The notes under the pieces are model-generated. The model did no database searches. It was not told the DNA's origin and worked only from the letters and a program-made list of their open reading frames with translations. From positions 1,122,001 through 1,186,000 of the forward strand of contig CP053447.1 of the NCBI GenBank assembly GCA_013285425.1: DNA of 64,000 nucleotides, written 5' to 3'. Below, piece by piece: positions 26,893 through 36,956 of this stretch (positions are counted from its first letter, which is position 1; each line of letters begins with the position of its first letter). The DNA comes from Ignavibacteriota bacterium (GTDB taxonomy: Bacteria; Bacteroidota; Ignavibacteria; Ignavibacteriales; Ignavibacteriaceae). Both the position numbers and the translations under genes were made by a program.

Positions 26893-28995
26893 TTATTTTG
26901 ATCGCTCTAACATAATTGCACATCCGCCGCCAGGAGCAAGTTTTAGTTTTAATATTTCATTCCGTCTGACCATTTTACTTTCAATTTCATATTTCATAGG
27001 ATTTGTTTCCCAATCAGTGTCATCAGCATCTTTATACATTGTCATCATATATTCATCATCACTTAAAAAATCCAATGGAAAGGAAAATTCTCTTGCTACT
27101 TCATCAGTAACTGCACCAATAAACCAGTTATCAGATTTTTTATCTTTACGTGCAATTATAACATAATCACCCGGCTCAGCTTTTAGGACTTTTGTTTCGC
27201 TCCAATCTACCGGTACATCCACAATAAATTGAAAAGCATCAGAGAATCTTTCATAATTTTCCGGTAAATCAGCAGCCATCTGAAGCGGGCTGTAAATGGT
27301 AACGTATAATGCTAATTGTTTTGCAAGTGTTGTGTGTACCTGAAATTTACTATCGGGATTATAATAGTTTAATTTTATTTGAAATATTCCGGGAGTATAA
27401 TCCATCGGTCCGCCCATAATCCTTGTAAAAGGTAAAATGGTTTCATGTTCTGGCGGATTGCCGCGGCTCCAGGCATTGAACTCATTTCCTCTGGAAGCTT
27501 CGGCTGTCAGCCAGTTTGGATAAGTACGATGCAGTCCGGTCGGACGAACTGATTCGTGTGAGTCAACCATAATCCTGTATGTTTGAGCTTTTTCAACAAC
27601 TCTGGTAAAGTGATTAACCATCCATTGACCATCGTGATGTTCGCCGCGTGGAATAATTGGACCAACATAGCCGGTTTTTACAGCATCATAACCATGTTTC
27701 TTCATAAATGAAAAAGCATCATCCAATCTTCGTTCATAGTTAGTTACTGATGAAGAAGTTTCGTGATGCATAATCAGCTTTACATTTTTTTGTTTTGCAT
27801 AATCTGATAAAAAATTGACATCAAAATCAGGATAAGGTGTTACAAAATCGAAAACCTCTTCCTTCCATTTGCCAAACCAATCTTCCCAGCCGATATTCCA
27901 TCCTTCAATCAGCACTGCATCAATACCATATTTTGCTGCAAAGTCAATATAGCGTTTAGTGTTTTCAGTCGTTGCACCGTGCAACCCGGTTGGTTTAACA
28001 TTATTCCAATTAATAGTATTAAGATGAACATTATCTAAGTTTCCATAGTTCCAGCTCATAGTACCAACGTGCATACCCCACCAGATGCCGATATATTTTT
28101 GCGGCTTTATCCAACTGACATCTTTAAACATAGCAGGTTCATTCAAATTAAGGATTAGTTTTGATTCAAGAATTTTCTCTGCTTTATCGCTTACTATTAT
28201 TGTCCGCCAGGGTGTTGTAAATGGTGTTTGAATGTAAGCTTTATTTCCGACTGCATCCGGACAAAGATGTGATTGTAAAGAGAAATTTTTTTTATCTACT
28301 TTAACATACATTACCGGATATCCTAATAAAGCTGCTTCGTGAATGTTGGTGTAAATACCATCAGAACTCTTTAGCATTAACGGTGTTTGAATATAATCTG
28401 CTCCGGGTATATTCTTGGTATTTATTTCGTCAAAGTCCAGTCCTTTTCCTGCATCAACCTCTGAGAGCAGGGAAGTAGTATAAGTGTATTCCTGACTATC
28501 GTAATCACCAGGTATCCAAAAAGCTTTATGATCACCGGTTAAAGCAAATGTTGTGTATTCTTCTTTAACTACAAAATAGTTCAGATTGTTTTGCTGAGGG
28601 AATTCATATCTAAATCCAAGTCCGTCATTGAATAATCGGAATGTAATTATCATAATTCTTTTATCAGGAATCATTTGAGTTAAAGTGATCTTCAGTTCTT
28701 TGTAATTATTTATAATAACACTTTGCTCTCCCCAAACAGGCTGCCAGTTTTCATAGAAAGTTAAAGTATCAGTTTTTTCAATTGTAAATCCATCAATAAA
28801 ATCAGGCTGATTGGTTAAATCGATTCCAAGTGTGCTTTCTTTTATTACAGGTTTTTGTTTAAAGTTTAACAAATAAACAGGTTTTCCGTTTACAAGCTTA
28901 AATATGAGCTGAAGATTTTTATCAGGAGAAAATATCTGCTGGGCATTTAAAGTAAGTATGTTTGTTGTTAATAAAATTAAAATAAAATACTTCAT
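26893..28995 (-). CDS. Glycoside hydrolase family 97 (SusB-like alpha-glucosidase)
   Basis: Calcium-dependent exo-acting alpha-glycosidase, probably periplasmic. A signal peptide (1-18, LNAQ) leads to an N-terminal beta-sandwich (GH97_N), a central TIM barrel (VLIEGWNIGWEDW, MHHETSSSVTNYERRLD, MVDSHESVRPTGLHRTYPN) and a C-terminal beta domain. The barrel has HGYDAVKTGYVG, the form I associate with the inverting SusB group; retaining alpha-galactosidase-type members have an Asp nucleophile there. No susC, susD or other starch genes flank it, so it is a stand-alone unit. A CBM20 esterase gene lies 26 kb away. Confidence 0.92.
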   Translation of the reverse strand: MKYFILILLTTNILTLNAQQIFSPDKNLQLIFKLVNGKPVYLLNFKQKPVIKESTLGIDLTNQPDFIDGFTIEKTDTLTFYENWQPVWGEQSVIINNYKELKITLTQMIPDKRIMIITFRLFNDGLGFRYEFPQQNNLNYFVVKEEYTTFALTGDHKAFWIPGDYDSQEYTYTTSLLSEVDAGKGLDFDEINTKNIPGADYIQTPLMLKSSDGIYTNIHEAALLGYPVMYVKVDKKNFSLQSHLCPDAVGNKAYIQTPFTTPWRTIIVSDKAEKILESKLILNLNEPAMFKDVSWIKPQKYIGIWWGMHVGTMSWNYGNLDNVHLNTINWNNVKPTGLHGATTENTKRYIDFAAKYGIDAVLIEGWNIGWEDWFGKWKEEVFDFVTPYPDFDVNFLSDYAKQKNVKLIMHHETSSSVTNYERRLDDAFSFMKKHGYDAVKTGYVGPIIPRGEHHDGQWMVNHFTRVVEKAQTYRIMVDSHESVRPTGLHRTYPNWLTAEASRGNEFNAWSRGNPPEHETILPFTRIMGGPMDYTPGIFQIKLNYYNPDSKFQVHTTLAKQLALYVTIYSPLQMAADLPENYERFSDAFQFIVDVPVDWSETKVLKAEPGDYVIIARKDKKSDNWFIGAVTDEVAREFSFPLDFLSDDEYMMTMYKDADDTDWETNPMKYEIESKMVRRNEILKLKLAPGGGCAIMLERSK

Positions 28996-29096
28996 TGCTT
29001 TACATTTCAGGAAATTTGATTAAGCCGTGTTTCTAAAGACTTACTGCGATATTTTTTTCTTTTCACATTTCGAGTTTGCTAATATGGCACTCGTTT

Positions 29097-29123
29097 GTCA
29101 GGCTGAGTTTATTCAAGGATGAC
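29097..29123 (+). repeat. Degenerate dispersed palindromic element
   Basis: GTCAGGCTGAG followed by TTTATTCAAGGATGAC is about 85% identical to the CTGAGCTTGTCGAAGGATGAC-type element common in genomes of this group, and is related to the unit repeated at 46.1-46.6 kb. It lies in the gap between the GH97 and histidine kinase genes. Confidence 0.45.
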
Positions 29124-29131
29124 GATTCATA

Positions 29132-32100
29132 TTATTTATCTGAGATATTTTTTTCCTTAATAGCTTCATTTATAATATCAAGTAGCTGCATTCTGCTAAA
29201 AGGTTTTGAAAGATAATGTGTCATACCTTTTGATAAGAACTCATTTTTTTCCTGACCCATTGCAAAAGCAGTTAATGCAACGATAGGAATATCTTTATAA
29301 TCTGCATTTTTTCTTAAAAGCTGAGTAAGCTCAATTCCATCCATTCCTTTATGCAGATTTATATCCATCAGTATTAATTTGTATTTATTATTATTAACTA
29401 AGGATAATGCTTCATCAGAATCTTTCGCTGTATCGACCTCATAAAGTCCTTTAGTTATTGTCTTAACCAACTTAATGGATACATCATCATCCTCTACATA
29501 TAATATCTTTGGAAAATTTCCGTTTATTTTCTGAAGATTTGGAATATTATGAGTAGTATCAACCGATGTTTTTTCCAATTTACCCTCAATTAAAGGGAAT
29601 GTAATTGTAAAAGTTGTTCCTTTATCTATAACACTCTCAACATAAATTTTACCGTTCATTAGTTCTGTATATCGTTTAGAAATCGTTAAGCCAAGTCCGG
29701 TACCTTCAAAGCTCCTGTTATAACCTTCGCTTGCCTGTCTGAATTCTTCCCAGATCAGATTTAATTTTTCCCGCGAAATTCCAACACCGCTGTCACTTAC
29801 GCTTATAGAAACATCATTATTTAAAGTTTCTACTGTTACAGTTATTGAGCCGTAAGAAGTAAATTTTATTGCATTATTTATTAGATTATTCATGATGCTT
29901 AAAAACAAGAATGAATCAACATTGCACAAAACTTCATCAACTGCGATGTTTAAAGTGTATTTAAGATTTTTCTTAAAAGCTGCACTTTCAAAGAATTGAA
30001 AACTTTCCCGGATAATCGGGATTATATTAGTAGTTGATAAAACCGGTTCAACTTTAGCAGCTTCAAGCTTTGAAATATTAAGGATCATATTCAGTGTTTC
30101 AAGCAGACGATGTCCCGAAGTATTGATTGACTTTATCATCGTTAAGAAATCAGGATTATCCTTAAATTCATCCATCAACATTTCAGAAAATCCTAATATT
30201 CCTACCATCGGTGTTCTAAGCTCATGGCTCATATTTGCAAAGAAACTTGATTTAACCCTGTTCATTTCCTCAGCTTTTTCTTTTGCAATTATCAGCTCTT
30301 CTATCATTTTTTTCTTTTCTGTAATATCTTCATTGATTGCAAGATAATTGGTTATTTTTCCCTCCTCATTAAGTATCGGTGAGATAATAGAAGTTTCCCA
30401 ATAAAAATCACCATTCTTTTTTCTATTCTTGATTTCACCGTGCCAGTCTTTTCCAGATGAAATAGTTTTCCATAAGTGAGCAAAAAAACCTTTATCGTGT
30501 TCATCCGATTGAACAATATTTGGAGTTTTGCCTTTAACTTCTTCAAGTGAATAACCTGATATCTCGGTAAATTTTGGATTTACATATTCTATTACTCCAT
30601 TTGGATCAGTTATAAGGATACTGGCAGGACTTTGAATAATAGCTTTTGTCAGCTTTTGTGATTCTTCTTCGGCACGTTTATGTTGAATGAAGATACTTAA
30701 TTCGTGTGCAACTATCTCTAAAATTTCAACACTGTTCTGGTCATAAGCATTTGGATTGTCATAGCTTTGTACAACCAAAACTCCAATTACTTTACCGCCA
30801 ATTCTAAAAGGAACCCCCAGCCATATTTCAGGTATTGTTCCTATCATTCCGGCAATACCATTTTCCATCAACTGATTTATCTGTTTCTTATTAACAAGTA
30901 TTGATTTTTTTTGTTCAATAACATAACCAGTCATTGAGCCCTTTGCAGCCCAATAAGGAATTTCTTCTTTTTCATCCCTATCAACATCAGATTGAAGCAT
31001 ACCTGTCTTTTCATCAAAAAGAGCAATAAAGAAATTATTTACGTTCATAATTGTTGAAAGTTCAAATCTGATTGACTCAAACAGATCGGTTAACTTTAGT
31101 GATGATACTGCTGCATCAGCAACTTTATATTGTATATGCTCTAATATCTCCGCTCTTTTTCTTTCAGTAATATCCTGATGAGTTCCAAACATCATCAGAG
31201 CTTTGTTATCAGGAGTTCTTGAAATTACTTTCCCTTTATCTAAAGTCCATACCCAATGTCCCTCACGATGTTTGATTCTTACCTCGCACTCGAAATATTC
31301 AGATTTTCCTTTGAAGTGTTTTTTTAACAGTTCTTCACTCTTAACCAGATCCTCGGGGTGAATAAGTTTTAACCATGTTTTTATAGATAATGGTTCTAGT
31401 TCCTTCAGAGTATAGCCTCCTATTTCAGCCCATCTCTCATTAAATATTGCTTCACCAGATTGTATATTCCATTCCCAAGTACCAAGATTTGTTCCTGTGA
31501 TTATGTTTGAGAGTCTATGTCTTTGGTTCTCAATTTCTTTTTGAGCATTCTTCAGATTAGTTTGATCGAACAGATAGCCCTTAATTTCTGATAAGTTACC
31601 ATTATTATCTCTTACAAACTTTGTATAATCATAAATCCATAAATAGTAGCCGTCTTTGTGTCTTAATCTGTACGATTGTTCATAAGTATCAATTGAATTT
31701 TCCAGGTAATAATTAATCTCGTTTTGGAAGTTTTTCAAATCATCCGGATGCAGGAGTGAAGTATATTTAAATTTAGGATCGGTCAGAAATTCACTCGTAT
31801 ATCCTAATATCTCAACAATATTAGACGATACATATTTAACCGGCCAATCTTCTGAAGGACTCCAGATTATTATGCTTACAGGTCCTGAAGAAAATAAGTC
31901 TCTCTCAGCTTTAAGTTCATTTATTGCTTTTTTTCTTTCTGTTATATCTGTGCCAATACTAAGCAATGCCGGAATGCCAGCCCATTCAACTTTCTTTGCA
32001 TATATTTCCAGAGGAATTTCAGTTTTATCTTTTCTGTAATGAGTAACTTCAAAGCGCGCTTCACCAATAGTATTTATCAGGTTTATTTGCGCAGCTAACA

Positions 32101-32266
32101 TGGTTGAATTTTCGGGAGTATCAATTTCACTGAAGTTTAACCGTTTATATTCTTCTACTGTGTATCCATGCATCTTAGCTGCATTCTGATTAGCATAAAG
32201 ACATTTACCATCGAAGCTATATACACTTATTGCGTTAGGAGCAATATCCAGCATATGTGCCATCAT
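29132..32266 (-). CDS. C-terminal part of a split PAS hybrid histidine kinase: PAS, GAF, kinase core, receiver
   Basis: Domains in order: three PAS (about 1-120, 120-245, 245-375), GAF (378-535), PAS (540-660), HisKA with the phospho-His in NMSHELRTP (His681), HATPase_c with the G boxes GTGLGL and later, and a receiver with phospho-Asp968 in LMDINLHKG. It can autophosphorylate and pass phosphate to its own receiver; output partner unknown. There is no membrane segment, so it is cytoplasmic. The ATG overlaps the stop of the upstream piece (GAATGATGG). The frame also stays open upstream of the ATG, reading KSEESIR, a typical PAS linker, which shows that the two pieces derive from one gene. Confidence 0.9.
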   Translation of the reverse strand: MMAHMLDIAPNAISVYSFDGKCLYANQNAAKMHGYTVEEYKRLNFSEIDTPENSTMLAAQINLINTIGEARFEVTHYRKDKTEIPLEIYAKKVEWAGIPALLSIGTDITERKKAINELKAERDLFSSGPVSIIIWSPSEDWPVKYVSSNIVEILGYTSEFLTDPKFKYTSLLHPDDLKNFQNEINYYLENSIDTYEQSYRLRHKDGYYLWIYDYTKFVRDNNGNLSEIKGYLFDQTNLKNAQKEIENQRHRLSNIITGTNLGTWEWNIQSGEAIFNERWAEIGGYTLKELEPLSIKTWLKLIHPEDLVKSEELLKKHFKGKSEYFECEVRIKHREGHWVWTLDKGKVISRTPDNKALMMFGTHQDITERKRAEILEHIQYKVADAAVSSLKLTDLFESIRFELSTIMNVNNFFIALFDEKTGMLQSDVDRDEKEEIPYWAAKGSMTGYVIEQKKSILVNKKQINQLMENGIAGMIGTIPEIWLGVPFRIGGKVIGVLVVQSYDNPNAYDQNSVEILEIVAHELSIFIQHKRAEEESQKLTKAIIQSPASILITDPNGVIEYVNPKFTEISGYSLEEVKGKTPNIVQSDEHDKGFFAHLWKTISSGKDWHGEIKNRKKNGDFYWETSIISPILNEEGKITNYLAINEDITEKKKMIEELIIAKEKAEEMNRVKSSFFANMSHELRTPMVGILGFSEMLMDEFKDNPDFLTMIKSINTSGHRLLETLNMILNISKLEAAKVEPVLSTTNIIPIIRESFQFFESAAFKKNLKYTLNIAVDEVLCNVDSFLFLSIMNNLINNAIKFTSYGSITVTVETLNNDVSISVSDSGVGISREKLNLIWEEFRQASEGYNRSFEGTGLGLTISKRYTELMNGKIYVESVIDKGTTFTITFPLIEGKLEKTSVDTTHNIPNLQKINGNFPKILYVEDDDVSIKLVKTITKGLYEVDTAKDSDEALSLVNNNKYKLILMDINLHKGMDGIELTQLLRKNADYKDIPIVALTAFAMGQEKNEFLSKGMTHYLSKPFSRMQLLDIINEAIKEKNISDK

Positions 32267-33885
32267 TCGGATAGATTCTTCACTTTTCTTTGTCTGGTAA
32301 TATCCTGAACTGCTCCATAAACTCCTTTTAAAGTATTTGTTTTTTCATCCCACAAAGGCTGTGCATAAGTTCTGACCCAAACAACCGAGCCGTCTTTATG
32401 ATATGTCTTAACTTCACGATCCACTTTTAATCTATGTTTAAGCCGTTCAATATCATGATCATCTTTTATCAGTTCATCAGGTGGTAAAGTTGCTCTCCAG
32501 CCTCCAACTTCCCGGTATTCTTCCAAAGTGTAACCAGTTATTTTTTCAAAAGAACCCGCAGCCCACTCGATTCGATGATTCCCATTTTTATCAACCAGAG
32601 TAGAGAACAAATAATCACTTGTAAGACTTGAAATTATTCTATAGCGCTCTTCAGAAAGTTTTATCCTTTGTTCAAATATCTTTTCTTTATTTATATCAAT
32701 CATCACTCCCAAAAAACCTGTAACTCTTCCGTTATCGTAAACGGCTTTTCCTGTGCTTCTTACCCAGTGTACAGAGCCTGATTTACTAATTAACCTATAA
32801 TCAGTTGGTTCAAATGTGTTTGTGATTATTTTTCTCAATTGTTGAGGCATCAGCTTTGTATCTTCAGGATAGATAAAATCAATTAACCTTTTTCCAATCA
32901 AATCATTTGCATCGTATCCGAGAATATTTTTCACACCCGAACTTATGTATGAAAATCTTCCATTTCGATCTATTAAATAAAGAGCATCATTTACATTTTC
33001 TGCAAGCGTTCTGTATTTCTCTTCACTTTCCTGCAATAGTTTTTCAGATTTTTTTCTTTCTGTTATATCAGAGGCTACAGCAATAACTACTTTTTTATTA
33101 AAATAGGTTCCCGGATATAATCGAACATCTTTTAAAAACTCCTCACCATTCTTTCTTTTACCCCAGAATTCAAGCTGTTGTTTTTCTCCGGCAAATGCCT
33201 TACTCACTGCAATTTTAATAGTATCAAAGTCATTACGACTTGGTGCACTTACAAATTCAGGAGTTTTACCAATCAGTGTTTGTTTATCATAACCATACAT
33301 AGCAACAGCACCTTCATTAACATCAACGAATACACCGTTTTCATCCTGAATGTAAATTGATTCGGTAATACTATCAATTATGCTTCGATAGCTTGACTCG
33401 CTTAGTCTTAATCTTTCTTCAGATTTTAATTTTTGTGTTATATCGTGTGCAACACCCCGCAATCCAACTACTTTACCTTCCTTAAAGATCGGTCGTTCAT
33501 AGACTTCTAATTGAACTGTTTCGTTATTAGCGTGTTTAATTTCTACATAAATAGGCGAGGTATCGATTTTACCTGCAAGGTGTTTATGAGTTCTAGCCTT
33601 TGCAATTTGATTTACTGCTGATTCAGTTGCAAACCAGTCTCTTTGATTAAGCCAGTCAGATACTTTATAACCGGTGATGTCTTCAACAGATGGTGAAATA
33701 TATTCGATATATCCGTTTTTATCCTGAACATAAAAAAACAAATGCGGAGTGCCTTCTACAAGAAGCTGCATTCTATCACGATTCAATTCAGCTTCATATT
33801 CAATTTCTTTCTTTTCAGTAATATCTAATATGGAAGACTGAAACCCGATTTTTTTTCCATTAGAATCGTGTATTAGGGTTGCCAT
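32263..33885 (-). CDS. Middle part of the split histidine kinase: PAS domains only
   Basis: 540 residues from the first ATG. The frame is open upstream to about 34027 and there completes the PAS domain begun in the previous piece (KHLSNFLISKKTANDILK, then GEFNALKKDGSSF). Four more PAS/PAC units follow, recognisable by the linkers ITEKKEIEYE, ITQKLKSEERLR, ITERKKSEKLLQ and INKEKIFEQR. As a free protein it would lack kinase and receiver. The stop codon overlaps the start of the kinase piece (ATGA), so translation could still be coupled. Confidence 0.75.
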   Translation of the reverse strand: MATLIHDSNGKKIGFQSSILDITEKKEIEYEAELNRDRMQLLVEGTPHLFFYVQDKNGYIEYISPSVEDITGYKVSDWLNQRDWFATESAVNQIAKARTHKHLAGKIDTSPIYVEIKHANNETVQLEVYERPIFKEGKVVGLRGVAHDITQKLKSEERLRLSESSYRSIIDSITESIYIQDENGVFVDVNEGAVAMYGYDKQTLIGKTPEFVSAPSRNDFDTIKIAVSKAFAGEKQQLEFWGKRKNGEEFLKDVRLYPGTYFNKKVVIAVASDITERKKSEKLLQESEEKYRTLAENVNDALYLIDRNGRFSYISSGVKNILGYDANDLIGKRLIDFIYPEDTKLMPQQLRKIITNTFEPTDYRLISKSGSVHWVRSTGKAVYDNGRVTGFLGVMIDINKEKIFEQRIKLSEERYRIISSLTSDYLFSTLVDKNGNHRIEWAAGSFEKITGYTLEEYREVGGWRATLPPDELIKDDHDIERLKHRLKVDREVKTYHKDGSVVWVRTYAQPLWDEKTNTLKGVYGAVQDITRQRKVKNLSE

Positions 33886-34018
33886 TCCATACGCCAGAAA
33901 AGAAGAACCATCTTTTTTCAGAGCATTAAATTCTCCTTCCCACCGTCCATTTTTATTTAATATTTTCAGTATATCATTTGCTGTTTTCTTACTGATTAAA
34001 AAGTTTGATAAGTGTTTG

Positions 34019-34993
34019 TTAATGATTTTCGGATTTGGATTTATAGCCCCAAAGATTAAGGAAAGCTGCGTTAAGATTTGTTATTCGTCCTTTTATATCT
34101 GCAATACTATTAGCTGAAATAGCCGATTCGAAAACTATGTTCTTTAACAAGAGCATTGTTTCTGTATTTTTTCTTTCTGTTATATCAGTGATAAATCCTT
34201 CAAGATATAAAACCTTGCCTTCTTCAGAAAAAATACCTTTACCACGCTCCCATACCCATTTAAGTTCCTTCTTTCTGCTTATGATCGGGTATTCAAATTC
34301 AAAATACTCTTTTTCCTTTAATACTTTTTTCCATTTGTCGGATACTAACTTCCGATAATCAGGATGTATGATATTGTTATATGAAATTTTTTTATTCTCA
34401 ATAAGGTCTGCAGGTCTATAACCTGTTATACTAGTGCAGCCGTCGGTGATAAATTTCATTGTCCAATTTTTATCATTAGCACATCTGTAAATAAATCCGG
34501 GAATCTCGAAATTGAAGTCTGAGGATTTATTTTTATCTGAACCTTTTTCTTCTTTTACAGACAATACTATCGCTGCATATTCTGTTTTGCCAGAGTCATT
34601 TTTAATTGCAGTCATTGAGCAGTTTACAGATTGGAATTTGTTTTTTGATAATGTGATTTTACAATCCTTAAACTTAAACTCTTTAGATTTCTTTCCAGAA
34701 GCAAAGATTTTTTTCAGAATATTTGTTACATCCTGATTTTTTGAATTGCCGCCAACTATCAAAAATCTGCTTACATTCTTATTTATCAGGAGTGATTTCT
34801 TTTTCCCAAAAATTTTTTCTGTTTTACTGTTAACTGAAGTGATAGAAAAATTTTTATCAACAATTAAAATTGCATCATTAAGCTGATTAAAAAGTGCTTC
34901 ATTTGATAGAATTGATAAACTGTTTACTTTTGGTTTAACTGATGTTTTCTTTTTATTCCTGCCAAGATTAGTTTTTTCTGAATTAGTACTCAT
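34019..34993 (-). CDS. N-terminal part of the split histidine kinase: PAS domains
   Basis: A basic, lysine-rich start (about 30 residues) is followed by PAS 1 (NEALFNQLNDAILIVDKNFS), PAS 2 with its PAC (PGFIYRCANDKNWTMKFITD ... GFITDITERKNTE) and the first half of PAS 3 (ADIKGRITNLNAAFLNLWGY). It ends abruptly inside that PAS domain at the frameshift. The ATG start is unambiguous. No signal peptide or membrane segment. Confidence 0.8.
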   Translation of the reverse strand: MSTNSEKTNLGRNKKKTSVKPKVNSLSILSNEALFNQLNDAILIVDKNFSITSVNSKTEKIFGKKKSLLINKNVSRFLIVGGNSKNQDVTNILKKIFASGKKSKEFKFKDCKITLSKNKFQSVNCSMTAIKNDSGKTEYAAIVLSVKEEKGSDKNKSSDFNFEIPGFIYRCANDKNWTMKFITDGCTSITGYRPADLIENKKISYNNIIHPDYRKLVSDKWKKVLKEKEYFEFEYPIISRKKELKWVWERGKGIFSEEGKVLYLEGFITDITERKNTETMLLLKNIVFESAISANSIADIKGRITNLNAAFLNLWGYKSKSENH

Positions 34994-35272
34994 AATATCT
35001 TTTCTTTTTGTAAGCTCAATAATTCCTTTTAGATATTCTTTGTGGAAATTAACAGCAAGTATTGTGCAATTTTATTATTGAATCATATTTATTTATTGTT
35101 ATAGACAGATTAAGTTTAAAGTAAATTTTTCACCAAATTTTCAATAAACAGTCTGCTTTAGTTTTCTGAAAATAAAAATTACACTGTAAAAATAGTCAAT
35201 TGGTTAAAATTTTTACTTTCGATTACTATTAAAATTTAACCTGAACAAAGCATAAATAGTCTCAACAACAAT

Positions 35273-36562
35273 TTATTCAGGTTCACTATTCTCTATTCTG
35301 GTTACCAATACCTTATCCACTCTCTTTCCATCCATATCAACGATTTCAAACATTTCGGATTTATACTCAAATTTATCACCGGCTTTTGGAATCCGGTTTA
35401 ATTTATACATCATAAAACCACCGAGAGTGGAATAATTTTCCTCATCTTCAAAATTAATATGAAGATGCTCTTTAAGTTCATCAATTAAAATACTTCCATC
35501 AATTAATAGAGAACCATCATCGCGTTTTATAATTGCAATTTCTTCTTCTTCGTGCTTATCCGGAAGATCACCAAAAATATTTTCTATAAGATCGTGTAGA
35601 GTTATTATTCCTTCAAAAGAACCATATTCATCAATAACGATTGCAACATAAGTTTTAGTCTTCTGAAACTTTTCAAAAACTTTTATACCGGTTAAATTAT
35701 CAGGAATAAAGAGCGGTTGGGTTAAAATATCTTTTAATCTGAAATCAGGTTTATTGTTCAGACTGTGAAAAAAATCTTTTATTGTAAAAATTCCAAAAAT
35801 GTTATCGGGGGTCTCATCATAAACAGGATAACGCGAAAACGGATTTTCGTAAACCTGTTGTTTGATCCTTTCAAGAGTATCTTTAATATTTATTACTATT
35901 ACATCCTGTCTGTTGGTCATTATTTCATAAGCTCTTCTGTCACCAAATCTGAAAATACGCTTTAGCAGCTCTGATTCTTTATGTTCAAGCGTTCCGAATT
36001 GTGTTCCTTTCTCTATAAGAATTTTTAATTCTTCTTCAGTAACCGGTGTTCTTTCTTTTTTCTTAATCATCAGAATCTTTAAAAAGATTTTTGTAGAAAA
36101 ACTAAGAAAAGAAACTACAGGAGTAGTAATCCACGAAAGAAGCTTCATAACAGGTGCAAGAGCAACAGTTATGCCCTCAGGATTATTGAAGGCAATTGTT
36201 TTAGGTACAAGTTCACCGATTACAAGCGAAAGATATGTAATTACAGTAACTACAATTGCTATTGCAGCTTTATCGGCATAAGGTGCAAGCCAGCTAATTT
36301 TTTGTAAAACAGGAACAAGATCATCCGCGAAAGCTAATCCGCCAAATGCACCGGCAATAATTCCAATCAAAGTTATACCAATCTGCACAGTAGATAAAAA
36401 TTTCTCAGGTTCATCTAAAAGTTTAAGTGCAATTTTAGCACCTTTGCTTCCTTTTTTAGCTTTTTCTTCAAGTCGGGCTCTTTTGGATGAAACAAGCGCA
36501 ATCTCGCTCATTGCAAACAATCCGTTAAGGATAAAAAGACCCAGAATTATTAAATATTCCAT
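35273..36562 (-). CDS. CNNM/CorC-family membrane protein (hemolysin C-like)
   Basis: An N-terminal DUF21/CNNM transmembrane domain with about four helices (residues 1-190, with SSKRARLEEKAKKGSKGA after helix 1) is followed by a CBS pair (about 205-330, MTNRQDVIVINI ... YVAIVIDEYGSFEGIITLHD) and a CorC/HlyC C-terminal domain ending near VLVTRIE. Family members are magnesium or other divalent cation exporters or regulators. The older name hemolysin is misleading. No neighbours on the same transcript are evident. Confidence 0.92.
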   Translation of the reverse strand: MEYLIILGLFILNGLFAMSEIALVSSKRARLEEKAKKGSKGAKIALKLLDEPEKFLSTVQIGITLIGIIAGAFGGLAFADDLVPVLQKISWLAPYADKAAIAIVVTVITYLSLVIGELVPKTIAFNNPEGITVALAPVMKLLSWITTPVVSFLSFSTKIFLKILMIKKKERTPVTEEELKILIEKGTQFGTLEHKESELLKRIFRFGDRRAYEIMTNRQDVIVINIKDTLERIKQQVYENPFSRYPVYDETPDNIFGIFTIKDFFHSLNNKPDFRLKDILTQPLFIPDNLTGIKVFEKFQKTKTYVAIVIDEYGSFEGIITLHDLIENIFGDLPDKHEEEEIAIIKRDDGSLLIDGSILIDELKEHLHINFEDEENYSTLGGFMMYKLNRIPKAGDKFEYKSEMFEIVDMDGKRVDKVLVTRIENSEPE

Positions 36563-36956
36563 ACAAAGATTATTGATATTGGCTGGCTTAATTTAATGAA
36601 AAGGTTAGAGATTTGTTAATAACCTGTGGGGTTGATTTGGAGTTTTAAGGTATTGACTGGCTGCTTATAAATTGGGTTTCTGAAAAATTGCTGCTTCAGT
36701 AATTTCAAACTGAGCAAAATTTATTCAGAGTTAATTTAAGTATCTAAGTTAGATTAAGAATCAGAAATCAAAAGTAAAAAAAATCAAATACACTAAATCA
36801 GATTGGCGATCAGATTAATTCTTTAAGTAATATTTCTAACAACATCTGCAAAATCTCTCCGCTTTTTATTTACTTAAATTGTTAGGCGTTAAATTAAAAA
36901 TATTAAATAGACTATATGAAAAACTTAAGTTTATAATTTCGGCTTTATATTCTAAT
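36563..36956. other. Intergenic region, nothing recognised
   Basis: About 390 bases, AT-rich, without an open frame, hairpin or promoter match that I can defend. Confidence 0.5.

Larger units (their letters stand above)
29132..34993 (-). pseudogene. Reconstructed 1953-codon PAS-rich hybrid histidine kinase with two cancelling frameshifts
   Basis: Three consecutive reading frames are pieces of one gene. The first and third are in the same frame and the middle one is shifted by one. Removing one A from the AAAA run at 34026-34029 (minus strand GAAAAT) turns WGYKSKSENH-stop into WGYKSKSE-IINKHLSNFLIS. Adding one A to the AAAA run at 32284-32287 turns RQRKVKNLSE-stop into RQRKSEESIRMMAHML. Both repaired joins restore exact PAS or linker sequence. 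The whole protein would have about eleven PAS domains, one GAF, HisKA, HATPase and a receiver. Homopolymer read errors, real mutation or recoding are all possible. Confidence 0.75.

Noticed and set aside
35273..36562. Hemolysin toxin
   Set aside because: The DUF21-CBS-CorC layout is that of a cation transport protein, not a pore-forming toxin.
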